NCBI GenBank assembly: GCA_922989275.2
Contig: OV277871.1
Location: forward strand, 65,679,848-65,743,847
DNA: 64,000 bases
Direction: 5' to 3'
Source of the DNA: Gari tellinella
Lineage: Eukaryota; Mollusca; Bivalvia; Cardiida; Psammobiidae
The notes under the pieces were generated by a model. That model was given only the letters and a program-made list of their open reading frames with translations, ran no database searches and was not told the origin of the DNA. How positions within the stretch are numbered: position 1 is the first letter of the stretch; each line of letters opens with the position of its first letter. This document shows positions 10,675-22,815 of this stretch, one piece after another. The position numbers and the translations under genes were made by a program.

Positions 10675-12640
10675 ATGTCTACGTGATGATGCTTGGAGGT
10701 CTGCATATCGACTATTGAGATTGCCATTTGGAGGGTTGTCGGTAGCTGTGAGACGAATCTGGATGGACAAGCCTTAGCAACACCGGGAACAGCCGATTCC
10801 TTCATTTCTGCAACTCATTTGACTATTTAATTAAAACACGATATGCTTACAAAGTGGCAATTTTGGCATTAGCTAAATTAAAACAGGAAGCATTCCAAAT
10901 TATGAATGATCAAGCAGATGACGAAATATGTGTTGCCTGGAAGAACAACATGACAGAAAAGTGTTCTACATTCAAATACTGGGATCTTATACTACGTTAA
11001 GAGATGTTGGTTCTCCTTTTTGTACGTGCACATTGTGAATTAAAGTGCACACTTTATGTCAGCGTTTTAGAGCAGCTCGTCCCATATTCTTCTTTATTCA
11101 ATACCACACCAACAATAGACACTGGTTACAAGTTCATACAAGAATTATGAAATCACTATCTGATACCAGCAACAATGTAATCCTAAAATGCTGGGTATTT
11201 CAACAAAAATAAATCGCAAGTTTTCTGCCAAATTGCTTCATCGGGCAAATGAGCAGGACAATCAAGGTGACATTGAACTGACAGATAATCTGGATGCACA
11301 TAAAGGCTGGGTGATATTTTGGCCTGAAATGTTAAAATTCTAAACGAATTTCAGAAAAATAACCTTGATAAAAAACCATTTTGTAGCCATAACCATTAGA
11401 TCCTCAAAACAAGAGACTTTCAAAAGGTAGGTAGGTCAATAATTTGTGTAAACAATCGAACAGTATGAAAACTCCACTTCTAGAAGAGTCACATGAGCGG
11501 TGTGATTCATTCTGAAATTTCATACGCATGGCAACAAGAAATGCTTTAGGCACAATTTAGACAGTGATGCAAGAATATGTGCAACAAGTGGTAATAGACA
11601 GGACCTAACCAATTCAGATTCCAATAAATAACAACAAAATACCACTTTTGAAATACCAATCACTAAAGGAAAGTCAAAAGTGAAACATAACAATGATGAA
11701 CTAAAAAGCAATAATATTCTTTTAGTCAACTTTTCACAGTTTCCCAAGTACGTGAAGATGATGTGGCCCAGAGGTTTAACCCATTACCCCATAAATACGC
11801 CTTTTTACGCCTTTTATTTACTCCTCCACTGAAGAAAATAGTTCCAATTTAAACAGTCATAAACATGTACCAAAAGAGATATATTCTATATCCTAGCAAT
11901 TGGTAGCTTAAAGCAGGCCCTAAGGCACATTCTGCTTTACTTTCAACCTGCTTTAAGTGGTCACCTAATTTCAAAACTAGAAACAGGCTATGGGGTAATG
12001 GGTTAATAACGTTTTACAGTAGACTTATGTATGCAAATACTAGTTATACATGTATATGAAATGTTTGCTTAGATTTTCATAAACTCAGGCCGAGAATAAC
12101 TTCTTTCCCAATGGAAATCAACATTGGCTTCAAATTTGTTCTCAGCATGAAAGACTGAGACATCTGACCTGCAAGTCGGAACCATTGGAGAACCTAGACC
12201 CAAATAATAAACAGGAACTACCACATACAGTTTCAAAGTTGCTTAAAGGTTGATGTTGTGTGCGATCCACACAAAAGTGCTACATATAGTCACAAAGGGG
12301 CAATCCGAGGAAAAGAGGGGAAAGACACAAGAAAGGACGTTTCACATCAGACAAAACTACCAGTGAATTTCTACTTATTTCATTAGAATTTAAATATCTA
12401 AAGAAGAGCGTTTTGATTTCTTGACCGGCGATGTGGCTGCCAATGAAAACCTGAAGGAAACAAAGCAACTTACATCACTGCATGCCAATCTGTTGTTGCC
12501 AAAGGCTGTAGTACACAAATGCTGCTCAATGACCACGAGGAAGCGGATACAAGAATAAGTCTTCATGTCCAAGACATCGTGAAAGACATTGAAATCATGT
12601 TCTCAAGTAATGGCATTATTTTCTGTTGCTTTGAGGAATC
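10675..12640 (+). pseudogene. Decayed member of an uncharacterised 'HEEADTRI' multicopy family
   Basis: Scattered frames read in order as one degraded protein. They are MMLGGLHI; GTADSFISATHLT; TRYAYKVAILALAKLKQEAF; AWKNNMTEKCSTFKYWD; LVLLFVRAHCEL; HTNNRHWLQVHTRIMKSL; NRKFSA..HRANEQDN; LDAHKGWVIFWPEM; VDVVCDPHKSATYSHKGAIR; TRKDVSHQTKLPVNF; NDHEEADTRISLHVQD (12523 onward). From memory, these blocks in this order belong to large uncharacterised proteins present in many copies in molluscs, cnidarians and other invertebrates. Function is unknown and a link to transposons is likely but unproven. Stops and frameshifts are frequent, and a MITE-3 sits inside. Confidence 0.7.
11776..12006. mobile_element. 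MITE-3 inside the HEEADTRI relic
   Basis: TTAACCCATTACCCCATAAA at the left and GGGGTAATGGGTTAA at the right form clear inverted ends. The hairpin is shortened on its left arm. It lies within the relic coding sequence, so it arrived after, or during, its decay. Confidence 0.85.
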
Positions 12641-14029
12641 CATTTATTATACCATTGTAAGTGCATCGAAGGAGTCTTTTGAATGCTTTATGATCATACA
12701 TCACAACTATACAAAATGACCTATGACAGGAACTGTTTCCTCAGGGTAAAATGTTAAACTATGCAGGACCTACCACCTCTATTACAACGCGCCAAATTGA
12801 AGCCTCTACCAAACCATTATTTGGTTCTTAAGTATATAGTCAGACCAGAATATCCCGTATCAAGACGCCTTTCGTTGGACCAAATTAAATGATAATTGAC
12901 CACTTCCCTGGAGAACACTAACAAAAAGCAGAAAGCGCCAGAGAACTTAAACGGGCTATAAGGCAATGCCACCATGCTCTAGAAAGTGTACATGTATATG
13001 CTAAAATACTCAATTGAAGTTTAGGTGTATGCAAATGAAACTATGAATTATCCTGATCACGAAATGCATGTAGGCTATGTACTGCAAAATGGACATATTA
13101 GTACAACTGTTATACAATCGAACCTTGAACACTCGAAACTGTCTTTAGTCGACATACCCATATTTCAAAGTTAAATGTATCTTAGTCACCTTCTAACTTT
13201 TAAACACAGACATGTTTGACTTAAGAATGAATAAATTATCGATTTTCAACTGAAAAAATACGAGAATATTCAACTAAAATCAGTTCTAGTACGCAGTAAA
13301 TACACGTGATATCGAGGTTGGATTGTATTCTAATTAGAAAGAAAGAATGATATTTTCTAATAATGTTGAACACGTTGAATAAATTGATTGTGATTATGTA
13401 TTCAATTTACCATCAGAACCATCTTATTCGGGTAAATAATAACAATATACATTTGTGAAGTGTCAGTCAATGCCTTAGACGATTAATGTTCTATTCTGTT
13501 CTATTCAGATTAAAGAAATTAAGTTATTATATAGAAAATAAACAGTTTTATTATATAAATGGGTCAAACTATATCACAGTTAAGTCTTTCTGTCCAGTTT
13601 ACACATTTATAGACACTTTTAATCAGGAAAATATACCAAATAAGGGCGTTTTTCAAAACTTATTATTTTATGGCGGCCATTTTGGACGCCATTTTGGATT
13701 TTGGCCGAAATAGGGCAGTCAGGTCGGGCACCCCCAATTCTTATGATAATATACTGCAAATGCAACCCGTATACAAAGTTTTATGCTTTAATCCACCTAG
13801 TAACGATTTTCACCCTAAGCAACTAGACTAATATAAGAGCTTTCTTCATCATTCCACATCACGCAATTCAGCAATGTATCTGCACGTTTCGTATATGAAT
13901 GATCGCTGGTTGTCTGTACATATTCGGTATTCGTTGTACATGCATCTTTTAACTCTTTACCTGTTGAATATTCAATTTTTAAACATAGCCTACGGTGCAA
14001 GAGGTGAAAAACACTTATTAATTATTTCT
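12641..14029. other. Intergenic stretch without recognised gene
   Basis: Mostly AT-rich. TGGCGGCCATTTTGGACGCC at 13671-13690 is a low-complexity repeat edge. The 75-codon open frame at 13486 shows no domain and lies in this repeat-like DNA. Confidence 0.4.
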
Positions 14030-14505
14030 CGTATATAACTAGTGGTTTAACTATGCAAATGAGGTTGTCTTACTAAATGCTTATCTCTACGCACCGTCAA
14101 TTTTTGCAAATAAATATGGCATCAAACGACATCGGCGATCGAGTGGCTACATATAGGAAAGGACAGGAAATGTTTGGTCGCTAGATATATTCTGAATAAA
14201 TCGAAATTATCATTGGAACTACTTGTGCATGTTTACTCACTTGGGCAGTCCATTCACCAGTCATCCATTGACGTATAGGGAAGCATATAAGCTAAAAATA
14301 AGTATATAGATGGTAAAAACAACATTGATAGGATATATTATAAATAGAATCTAACATTCGTGTTCATAATGTTTTGGACTTATAAAGCTCGTCTTTAAGA
14401 AAACGATAAAAACTCGACAAGCCTCGTTTTAATCGTTTTCTAAAAGACTCTGTCTTTAAATCCAATACAGTATGAACACTCATGTAAGGTCCTATGTAAA
14501 CATAT
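14030..14505 (+). repeat. HP13 dispersed repeat with terminal hairpin
   Basis: About 480 bp. The left part starts near TATGCAAATGAGGTTGT and includes ATGGCATCAAACG, GATCGAGTGGCTAC and CAGGAAATG. The right part is a hairpin whose arms read AAAACGATAAAAACTCG and ATCGTTTTCT, flanked by AACATTCGTGTTCAT and ATGAACACTCATGTA. An inverted copy lies at 39592-40080. Confidence 0.7.
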
Positions 14506-15514
14506 AACATTTCGCCAATTATGAATATGTACATGCTCTAAACTATTAGATTAGTTAATGAAAGATGGAAAATGTTCGCCAGAAAAAGTTCAGACGTTAA
14601 TCACAAAAATTCTACCTGACAGTGCAGACCCAGGTCCTTCAAGCACTGTCTGATCTTGGTCTATGACGTTTTTTACAAGCGCCAAATTACCCTTATAACA
14701 GAAGGGGGTTTACATGTATATCTACATTCGCCCCAATCAATTCCTTTGAAAAAATGACGTTTCATTCTTATAGATGCAATTTATATGGGGTGGGACTTGT
14801 GGATACCTTTCGCAGATGAGGCGGGGCTTATGGATCTGAGAATCAAGTTTTGCGTTGCTTCAGTAATGCTTTATGGCTGTTCATTTCAGGGTACACATTA
14901 TTCGTGTTAACAACCTCTTTAACATACATGCATACTAATAAAATGTTCATTTCAATTTTGAAATTACAGTAAATATGATGTAATTATAAAAAAAGAAATG
15001 AACTGATTTTTTTCGGCGTTTAAGAGAAATAAACGACAGAAAATGATCGGCAAATTTACCATGAATCGCGCTAGCCTAGGCTCCAATCTGCCTAATCAAA
15101 TGCTTGAGAACGAACTCAGACTCAACTCAAAAGCTTTACAAGCGCTGAGCTAGACACCACACTCTTTGCCACTTAGACTAACATAAATGGTAATAATTGT
15201 CTAAAGTTTGTCCTCTTTTGCGTTTTATTGCGATGTGTTTGCGTTTCGTTTGCGTTTAAACTAAAAACAATAACGTCTTCTCCTCAGTAGGTTAACCATA
15301 CCATACAAATACAATAAATAATAAATACGAACTTTTGAACTGACGTCATTTATTGCAATCCCGGCGAGAGCAAACAATATATAATACTTATTATGTAGAT
15401 ATATTCTGTCGCTTATTAATTAATCTAGAAATTTACGAGACACTTTTCGATTTACAAGGTGGTCTTAGTTTTTATATGAGCGTTAGAGTTTATTGTGCTA
15501 AACATATACATGTA
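14506..15514. other. Intergenic stretch with faint MITE traces
   Basis: The end of a diverged MITE-1 can be seen near 15220-15290 (TTTGCGTTTAAACTAAAAA then CTTCTCCTCAGTA). Otherwise nothing is recognised. Confidence 0.4.
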
Positions 15515-15760
15515 CAGTGGATAATCTGTTATTCTTTCCCGTTTAAACGCAAACGTACGCAAACGCAAAGCACTAAAACGTAGAAAAGAACAACTTTTGG
15601 ACAATTCTTATATTTCATGTTTATCATTGTGGCAAACAGTTTGGAGCCTGATCAGACGCCGGGTTACCCGGCGTCTGATCTGGATCCAAACTGTTTGCAC
15701 TGGAAATAATAGTTTTAGCGTAAACGCGTTTATTGGGAAAGAATAACAGATTCTCCACTG
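15515..15760 (-). mobile_element. MITE-1 copy
   Basis: Full length with TA on both sides. Shares the CAGTGGATAATCTG end variant with the copy at 1879. The right core arm reads GGATCC instead of GGCTCC. Confidence 0.9.
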
Positions 15761-15762
15761 TA

Positions 15763-15995
15763 CATTGGGGAAGACGTTATTCTTTTCCCATAAACGCGTT
15801 AATTCAGTAATTTCTACTGCAAATAGTTTGGAACAATATCAGACGTCGGATAGCCCTGTGTCCGATATTATTCAACACTATTTGCCACTAAAAAAAAAGA
15901 CAAATTGTATAAAATTTAGAAAACAAACGATTTTCAACATTTTACTGAATTTCTTTTGCGTTTAAACGGGAAATACTAATGTCTTATCAATTGAA
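15763..15995 (+). mobile_element. Degenerate MITE-1 abutting the previous copy
   Basis: CATTGGGGAAGACGTTATTC begins directly after the TA that closes the copy at 15515-15760. AATAAACG-type and TTTAAACGGGAAA arms remain, but the core is worn and the right end is poor. Confidence 0.65.
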
Positions 15996-16068
15996 TACAG
16001 AAAAATCCAGATTCCTCAAAGTTTGGTAAATCGACCGTTTTCGTATTTCAGATTTAAAACGTAACTTA

Positions 16069-16314
16069 CAGTGGAGAATCTGTTATTCTTTCCCAATAAA
16101 CGCGTTTACGCTAAAACTATTATTTGCAGTGCAAACAGTTTGGAGCCAGATCAGACGCCGGGTTACCCGGCGTCTGATCAGGCTCCAAACTGTTTGCCAC
16201 CAAGATAAACAAGAATTATCAGAATTGTCCAAAATTTGTTCTTTTCTACATTTTAGTGCTTTGCGTTTGCGTACGTTTGCGTTTAAACGGGAAAGAATAA
16301 CATTTTCTCCGCTG
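16069..16314 (+). mobile_element. MITE-1 copy
   Basis: Full length. The ends are of mixed subtype, left GAATCTG and right CATTTTCTCCGCTG. Core palindrome intact with the A/A mismatch. Confidence 0.9.
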
Positions 16315-16326
16315 TAACAGCCTGTG

Positions 16327-16564
16327 GCCCGTTTGATAAAACTTCGTACGACAAATGTTGTCGTAAGTCAGATTATAAAACTCTCAATAAGTATTTATTT
16401 CTGCGTCTAATCCTGTCTTGTGACATCTTTTTGGAATTGTCTTGAAAAGACGATTCCATAAAGGTGTCACAAGACAGGATTCGATAGAGAAATTAGAGAT
16501 TAAATGTATTTTTAAGTTTTGACTTACGACAACATTTGTCGTAAGACGTTTTATGAAACGGGCC
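16327..16564. mobile_element. MITE-5 element (family description)
   Basis: Family of about 235 bp. The inverted ends are GGCCCGTTTGATAAAACTTC and GTTTTATGAAACGGGCC. Subterminal inverted blocks are TACGACAAATGTTGTCGTAA. The central hairpin pairs AATCCTGTCTTGTGACATC with GGTGTCACAAGACAGGATT. Other copies lie at 49251, 52210 (partial) and 61250. Confidence 0.8.
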
Positions 16565-16660
16565 CCAAATCAGGGGCCGTATAACGCGGCGTCTGATCAG
16601 GATTCAAACTGTTTCATACCTAGATAAGATAAATAAGTCGAAAAGAACTATTCTCCACTG
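16565..16660. mobile_element. MITE-2 core fragment
   Basis: GCGGCGTCTGATCAGGATTC then AACTGTTTCATACC, the right half of the shared core. The rest is absent. Confidence 0.45.
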
Positions 16661-16846
16661 TAAACAGTATTTATGGATTGATACATTAATTTATTCATTT
16701 ATTTCGTCAATTAGATACCATAGTATGGTTCACAGACATGTACATTAATTACATCATAATGAAAACAGATATGTTAAAATGCTTGTACAGGAAAACCAGG
16801 TCATAATTTCAATGTCAGTGATAACTCGAACAGGAGGGTAATTTTA

Positions 16847-17092
16847 CAGTGGAGAATAAGTTATTTTCCCCTAAAACGCGTTTATTCTTTAACTTTTATT
16901 GCAAATGCAAACAGTTTGGAGCCAGATCAGACGCCGGGTAATCCGGCGTCTGATCAACCTCCAAACTGTATGCAACTCAGATTTTAAAAAAATGGTCAAA
17001 ATTACCAACACATTATCATTGTCTACAATTTATTACATTACTTTTGCGTTTCGTTTGCGTTTAAAAGGGAAAGAATAATGTTTTCTCCATTG
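16847..17092 (+). mobile_element. MITE-1 copy
   Basis: Full length, diverged (CCCCTAAAACGCG arm; right core arm GATCAACCTCC). Only 16 bp, bounded by TA on both sides, separate it from the next copy. Confidence 0.85.
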
Positions 17093-17108
17093 TACTTCTT
17101 ATCATATA

Positions 17109-17354
17109 CAGAGGAGAATCTGTTATTCTTTCCCGTTTAAACGCAAACGTACGCAAACGCAAAGCACTAAAATGTAGAAAATAACAACTTCTTGACAATT
17201 CTGATTATTGATATTTAGCTGAGTGGCAAACAGTTTGAAGCCTGATCAGACGCCGGATTACCCGGCGTCTGATCTGGCTCCAAACTGTTTGTATTGGAAA
17301 TAATAGTTTGAGCGTAAACGCGTTTATTGGGAAAGAATAACGTTTTCTCCACTG
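17109..17354 (-). mobile_element. MITE-1 copy
   Basis: Full length, opposite orientation to its neighbour at 16847. Left end CAGAGGAGAATC. Confidence 0.9.
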
Positions 17355-17482
17355 TAGGTGGTATGACCTACGGATGCTTTATTATTATACCAGATTATTT
17401 ATGATGACTCAAATTTATTTGATCATCAAATCATTATAAATCTATCACATTATAGTTGTCATACAATGTATCACAGAATATA

Positions 17483-17545
17483 CAGTGGGGATAACGTTAT
17501 TCTTTCCCAATAAACGCGTTTACTCTAAACATTTTGCAAATATCA
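17483..17545 (+). mobile_element. MITE-1 left-end fragment
   Basis: CAGTGGGGATAACG..CCCAATAAACGCGTTTAC, then truncated before the core. Confidence 0.7.
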
Positions 17546-17864
17546 GTGTCGACGACCTTTGGCAGCGAACGGTATAAGCAATTTGTATCCCTTCTTTCCT
17601 TTAGTCTGGTACGTGTATTATAAACGTGCTCCAAATACCTTGCTGTACGAGCGTAATATAATCTCGAATATAACCCGGTGATAGTTTATGGTTATTTTAT
17701 ACATATGACAGAATAATGTTTAATCATCTCTCTCATGAGCATGCAGTCAATAAAAAAAGTTGAAGTGTTTAAACCAAAACGACTCCTTGAGTAAATATTG
17801 CGTATAAATCGTACCAACGTGGCCTGCGTCGTCTCAAGCTTATGCTATTAAGAGTTTCATATTC

Positions 17865-18005
17865 CGTAATACAAATAAAGCACAACCATAATAAATTGAG
17901 CCGTGTCATGCGAAAAACTGCCTTATTGCATTGCAAACAGCGAAGATCAAGGGCAGCCACCGCGTCTTTGACGCGGCGGCTGACCATGATCTACTCTGTT
18001 GGATA
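17865..18005 (+). mobile_element. MITE-9 left part
   Basis: GCCGTGTCATGCG..ACTGC then a hairpin with arms around GATCAAGGGCAGCCACCGCG and its complement. It is interrupted at about 18004 by the HP10 element. The other half appears to resume near 18480-18610 (GACTGTGATGACTACGGTGC, GGCAGGTTTTGACATGGC). Confidence 0.5.
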
Positions 18006-18450
18006 TATACACATTACCAGTTGACAGTGCGATACAGAGTGATGTATTTAGCTCGAGACGATTTTGGCGGAATTAGCCGATCTGACGAGCGCCTTTGCGC
18101 GAGTCTGATCGGTTGTTTCCGCCAAAAACGTCGAGAGCTAAATGCAACACTCTGTAGCACACTGCCAACTGGTGATGTGTTTATTATATGCCTTGAATAC
18201 ACACCAGAAACAATTAAATAGTTGTTTAAATCATTTTATAGCCAAAATTTATTAGTTTTTTGAAGCAGAACAAGATTTTTCTTTTGCCACAATGAATAAC
18301 GCGGCACTTGTACGCGTACGTAAATGACGTCACGTTAAATCGAAAGCGAGGTCAGAGTAAAATACAAAGTGGCTGATACAAGGTGGCTGATACAGACTCT
18401 TGTAGTTTACTGTGCAGATACACGCGGAAACGCTCGATATCATACAAAGA
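18003..18450 (+). repeat. HP10 dispersed element
   Basis: About 450 bp. It starts TATATACACATTACCAGTTG and holds a long hairpin around AGCTCGAGACGATTTTGGCG and its complement near 18050-18140. After that come TAAATGACGTCACG and ACAAAGTGGCTGATACAAGG. A matching copy lies in opposite orientation at 53625-54081. The open frames read across the hairpin are chance. Confidence 0.75.
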
Positions 18451-18479
18451 CATATAAAAAGAAGTATCTAAAGCATTGT

Positions 18480-18610
18480 ATTTAGTTGTATTACATGTAT
18501 ATACGGTACTTGGCAGTGTATACAAAATCTGATGCAGAGACTGTGATGACTACGGTGCTTGGTCTGTACAATGTAGCAATTCAATACGGCAGGTTTTGAC
18601 ATGGCACGGC
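18480..18610 (+). mobile_element. MITE-9 right part
   Basis: Resumption of MITE-9 blocks beyond the HP10 insertion. Boundaries are approximate. Confidence 0.4.
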
Positions 18611-18714
18611 AAATATTCATTATGACTCTGAATACGTCATTTAAGGTTTTCTGTGTGAGCAAATCCGTCTAATGATAAAGAAAATTAAGCACATTCGTCC
18701 GTATATTTTAAAAT

Positions 18715-18865
18715 CTGATTTAAGGTTATTTAGACAGAAGAAATATTGATATGGTTGTCGAACAGTTTAGATCTAGATCAGAGGTGGTGTTACGTGGCAG
18801 CTAATCAGGATCCAAATATTTTTGCAAAGTTGCATTACGGCGCCGTTGGAAGTGAAAAGGCCACG
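18715..18865 (+). mobile_element. Degenerate MITE-2
   Basis: TTAAGGTTATTTAGACAG, then a worn core (GATCTAGATCAGAGGTGG and its partner) and GCGCCGTTGGAAGTGAAA, as in MITE-2 right ends. Confidence 0.55.
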
Positions 18866-20603
18866 TGCTTATCGACAGAACACGTGATATAGCTTTGGCC
18901 GTTTGTATTTCCTTGGATTTGTTGTTAGCTAATGTTTACAATTGTTGGGGGTTTTTGATAATCGATATGACATTAGCGTTGCCGCAAAATGAATGACACA
19001 TGACCAAATTGCCCCTATAGAAGTCTTTGTTAGCGTGCATGTGTCTAGTAAAGGAGTCGCGCTTTTATTAATCTTAATTAAAGATCGATCGCACACGTGT
19101 TTGTTTCACACACTATTGAGTGATCATGTTTATCCCAAGTGTTTATGAAACTCTTATATATATATTTCTATGTAACATGTTTTGTTCAAACCTATAGCTT
19201 ATTATTATTCATCCATGTAAACTCTACTCATCATGTTATCGTTGATCTGATCAATGGTAAGAATTAATTTCTTATAAACATTACTTAGGTACGCATGTTA
19301 ATGCATTTTTTGAAAATCAGATCATAAACATTAACTTTATGGCAGGTTTTAGTTTGAGATTAGCACTATTTACATGGTTTTAGTTTTAGCTTTAGTACTA
19401 TGGTTTGCTTTGAATTACTGATACTTGAAAACGAGTTTCAGAAAAATAGTATGTTGTGATTAGTACAACATGTACCTAGTCTCATATAATTCTTATTTGA
19501 TTGACATGGTTAATGTTTTGATTGAATCCAAATTGTTTGCAAACGAGCTTTCAGGCGTCATTGAGAGTGAAAGGGTTACAAACGCATTTGTTATTGTACA
19601 TGTAGGCACACTAGTAAAATAAACTCATACGTATACAAGTTTTAAAAAGTGTACATGACACTCCGTCATCCGAAGATGTACACGCACAGCATTTTTTTTT
19701 TTTTTTTTATATCTCGAACTGATGTTGTACAGTAACTGTTCCCCCCGACAAGCTTTTTCTACAATTGCGGTCAAAGGTTAAGCTTAAAGTAACAGTTGTT
19801 TCATGTGTCAATTTCATCATAATTATATGTATTTGGCCTCGTTCTAAAATTTCGAAATATATATTTTTCTAATAACCTCTTAAATATAAACATAACGTTA
19901 AACTCGTCCTCAATGTCCCTCTAACCTTATACAGTACTGAGCCTTTTTAAATAAACATTTTTGCGCTTCGCTTGCAATTCGATGGCAATTCGCTTGTGAA
20001 TATTTTCCAACGCAATTAACGCGTTAAGTTTGCCTGAATTGTGTATCTCACCAATATTCGCAAATATGCCTTTGTTAATGTTTTTCGGTTCCATTTTTGT
20101 CACAACCGCTTCGGAAAAATCGCATGAAACGACTCAAGCACACGATTTGCTTTTTGAAGCGCTCGATTCGATGGCGATTCGATGGCAATTCGCTTGTGAT
20201 TATCAATTTAATTATTTAATTTATACGGTTCAGTACTGTATAATACCAGAGAACATCTACTTTGTCCTTTATACGATATCTAGCATAGTGACCAATTTTA
20301 TTTTTCAATATATGGAAAGAAATACATACTTGTTAAGCATATTTAAGCTATATTACATAAAAGGTATGTGCTGAACCACAGCGTTTTGGAATATACATAC
20401 ACAAATATAATAGTGTGAACTGGTGGGCAAAAGAAAGAGACACGAGGAACAGTAAATTCCAACGAGTTCGCGTAAACACCTGAGTGAAACCGTGTCTAAC
20501 CATACCGCGAATTATCTAATTACTAACTTCATTATCCCTGGTCGCGAGGTTAATGCCAAACTACCTTATTTGTTATTTATGTAATATGTTAATTGTGCAT
20601 GTA
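18866..20603. other. Intergenic stretch without recognised gene
   Basis: Holds a MITE-2 right-end fragment at about 19498-19577, a poly-T tract at 19692-19710, and the repeated phrase GATGGCAATTCGCTTGTGA at 19980 and 20184. The open frame at 20030-20374 has no recognisable domain. Confidence 0.45.
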
Positions 20604-20849
20604 CAGTGGAGAATCTGTTATTCTTTCCCGTTTAAACTCAAACGTACGCAAACGCAAAGCACTAAAACGTAGAAAAGAACAACTTTTGGACAATTCTGAT
20701 ATTTCATGTTTATCATGGTGGCAAACAGTTTGGAGCCTGATCAGACGCCGGGTTACCCGGCGTCTGATCTGGCTCAAAACTGTTTGCACTGCAAATAATA
20801 GTTTTAGCGTAAACGCGTTTAATGGGAAAGAATAACGCATTCTCCACTG
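20604..20849 (-). mobile_element. MITE-1 copy
   Basis: Full length, clean TA flanks, left GAATCTG and right CGCATTCTCC ends. Confidence 0.9.
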
Positions 20850-21194
20850 TACAAGTGACAATGACCAATTTGTACACAAGCAGGTACATGTACCTAAAAA
20901 CAAACAAAAATACAATAAAAATATGTTCTGATTAAACAAAACAATAAGAAAATTATATATAATGCTTCACATATTATTACAAGATGCATGTTTTGTGATA
21001 TGTGACTGAATGAAAAGATTAGTCTGTTACGTTCTGTTCAACGATGCGTTCTGTTCTGTTCCGTCACTGGTCACTTCGAGTGTAACGATACATGTACCTA
21101 CAAAACTTTGGATTTGACCAAGCTCAAAGTGAGAGTAAATAAGGTTTGGAGATGGTTTTGAGTGACATGTCATCGTTTTCTTATCTTATCTAAG

Positions 21195-21345
21195 AACTGA
21201 CACTGTTCATTAATCTGAATAAGTGGAGATCCTTTGAAAGCACAGAAAACAAAACAAATACTGAAAATTGCAGACTCGGTTTAATTGAGTCTGTTCATGA
21301 GCAATACTGAAATATGCAACAGTGCTCACGCCCCCTAGCACCGGC
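21195..21345 (+). repeat. R11 dispersed repeat, copy 1
   Basis: Includes GGAGATCCTTTGAAAGCACA, GCAGACTCGGTTTAATTGAG and AACAGTGCTCACGCCCCCTA. A well-kept inverted copy is at 63628-63785. Class unknown. Confidence 0.7.
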
Positions 21346-21537
21346 TTAAGCGGAATTCAACTTCAACTGTAAATGCGTTGAAATCAATGATTCCAAAGGA
21401 CCAGAAAGTATAACAACACTGAGAATGAAGTAGCCTGTGGTTGACTTATCTATAGTTGTAGCGGAGTTTTGCCGGAACATGTAATTTGGTAATAGATTAT
21501 TATTCTAAGGGGTCAGGTGGTGACAGATGGCGACAAC

Positions 21538-21602
21538 AGGGATATAGTTTAGTTACTTATCGAAGCCTCTTGGTCTGCGATAAGTAACTAAACGATATCC
21601 CT
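21538..21602. repeat. Hairpin with ~24-bp arms
   Basis: GGATATAGTTTAGTTACTTA pairs with TAAGTAACTAAACGATATCC around a loop of about 14 bases. Not matched elsewhere in the window. Confidence 0.7.
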
Positions 21603-21858
21603 TACATATGTATAAGGTTTTTTATGTATGGTATCATGTTTCTGCACAATAAAATACTTTCATATATTTTCATATATTAATATAATCATATACAAAATAC
21701 TCAATCACAAAGTGAAATGACCTATTCTAAATGTAAAATGTAAACACATACGGAGAGTACAAGTACTATGCTTTATCCATTCATATTAAATGAGTTAACC
21801 CCATAAACATCTGTCTTTATGATTAGATTAAAGCTTGTTATCAGGTCCCCGATATGAT

Positions 21859-21861
<3 letters not shown>

Positions 21862-21890
<29 letters not shown>

Positions 21891-22095
21891 ACCCGATTTA
21901 TATAGCGCTCTTTTCACACAGGAGTTGTGCGTTCAAAGGCGTTTCACATGAGATTATATAAATGTACATACAAAGCGAGAAAGACAAATAACTACATTCA
22001 TAATAAAAATGATACAATATTGAGATGCATGGAAACATGGAAATTCTTTCAATATAATTACCAAGATTATAAAATTGTTATAGCAAAATCATTTT
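21862..22095 (+). repeat. SINE-like repeat R12 with ATT tract, copy 1
   Basis: Starts with an ATT microsatellite, then ACCCGATTTATATAGCGC, AGGAGTTGTGCGTTCAAAGG and a 160-bp shared body. A copy at 34661-34912 is closely similar. Its type (SINE or short satellite-linked repeat) is uncertain. Confidence 0.65.
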
Positions 22096-22137
22096 TAAAA
22101 TGAGTCAAATAATTAAAAGATCAATGGCATCAACAAA

Positions 22138-22174
22138 ACGCGTTTATTGGGAAAGAATAACGTTTTTTCTACTG
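22138..22174 (-). mobile_element. MITE-1 right-end fragment
   Basis: Only ACGCGTTTATTGGGAAAG and the TTTCTACTG terminus remain. Confidence 0.7.
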
Positions 22175-22815
22175 TACAGTTGTCTGCTTGAAAATTATCG
22201 TTTGTTTTTATTTATACATTGTATATACCAATACGATAAAGAAACTGTACATTTGCAACTTTTACTTACACAATTATGATTTGCAAGTTATTAAATCACT
22301 TTTAAAAATACTCTATCGTGTAGCCAATACATTTTAGCGCCTTCTGATACCAAATTAGTCTATGGTTTATACTTATAAGTATTAAAAAAGTCCTTCAATT
22401 CAAATGTAAACAATAGTCCCTCAAACTAAATGTACAGTTTCTTTATCGTGTTAGTACTATATTAGATAATACAAAACAAACAACATTCACAACGAGTGTT
22501 AAACAGTGTAGATCCTGAACAGAGACAGAAGTTATCGGCATTTGATCAGAATCAAAATTGTTTGGAAATGCTAGTTGTATGCTCAGCACTACGGAGGCTA
22601 ACCGATTGGTGAAATGGAAACAAAAACAAACACACAAAAACACACAAAGGTAACGCACCGCTAGCAATTACGTGCGCATAACTAGTTCTAACCAGACATT
22701 ACAAGAGAGGGTCGGTATATGTCATTTGTTGATTTTCCGATAAACACATTACTCGAGCCAGTATTTTTCTGTTAACAGCTTCAAAGACTTTGTGTGTCAC
22801 ATAGGTCGGCTGTGT
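22175..22815. other. Intergenic stretch without recognised gene
   Basis: A faint GATC-core hairpin remnant at about 22500-22575. Otherwise nothing is recognised. Confidence 0.4.

Noticed and set aside
13486..13713. 75-codon open frame as a small gene
   Set aside because: Low-complexity Tyr/Phe/Asn-rich text ending in a TGGCGGCC-type repeat. No domain.
16129..16317. Many open frames of 60-110 codons with a shared protein text (SQIRRRVTRRLIRLQTVC, LSKSCSFLRFSALRLRTFAFKRERIT)
   Set aside because: They coincide exactly with MITE-1 copies in either orientation. The palindrome and arms happen to be open. No independent coding signal exists.
17931..18221. Open frame of 96 codons across the HP10 hairpin, and the similar one at 53935-54255
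   Set aside because: Both come from the two copies of a palindromic repeat read on opposite strands. The protein text is set by the hairpin.
20030..20374. 114-codon open frame as a gene
   Set aside because: No recognisable domain, AT-rich, repetitive CGATGGCAATTCGC phrases, and no paralogue or splice context.
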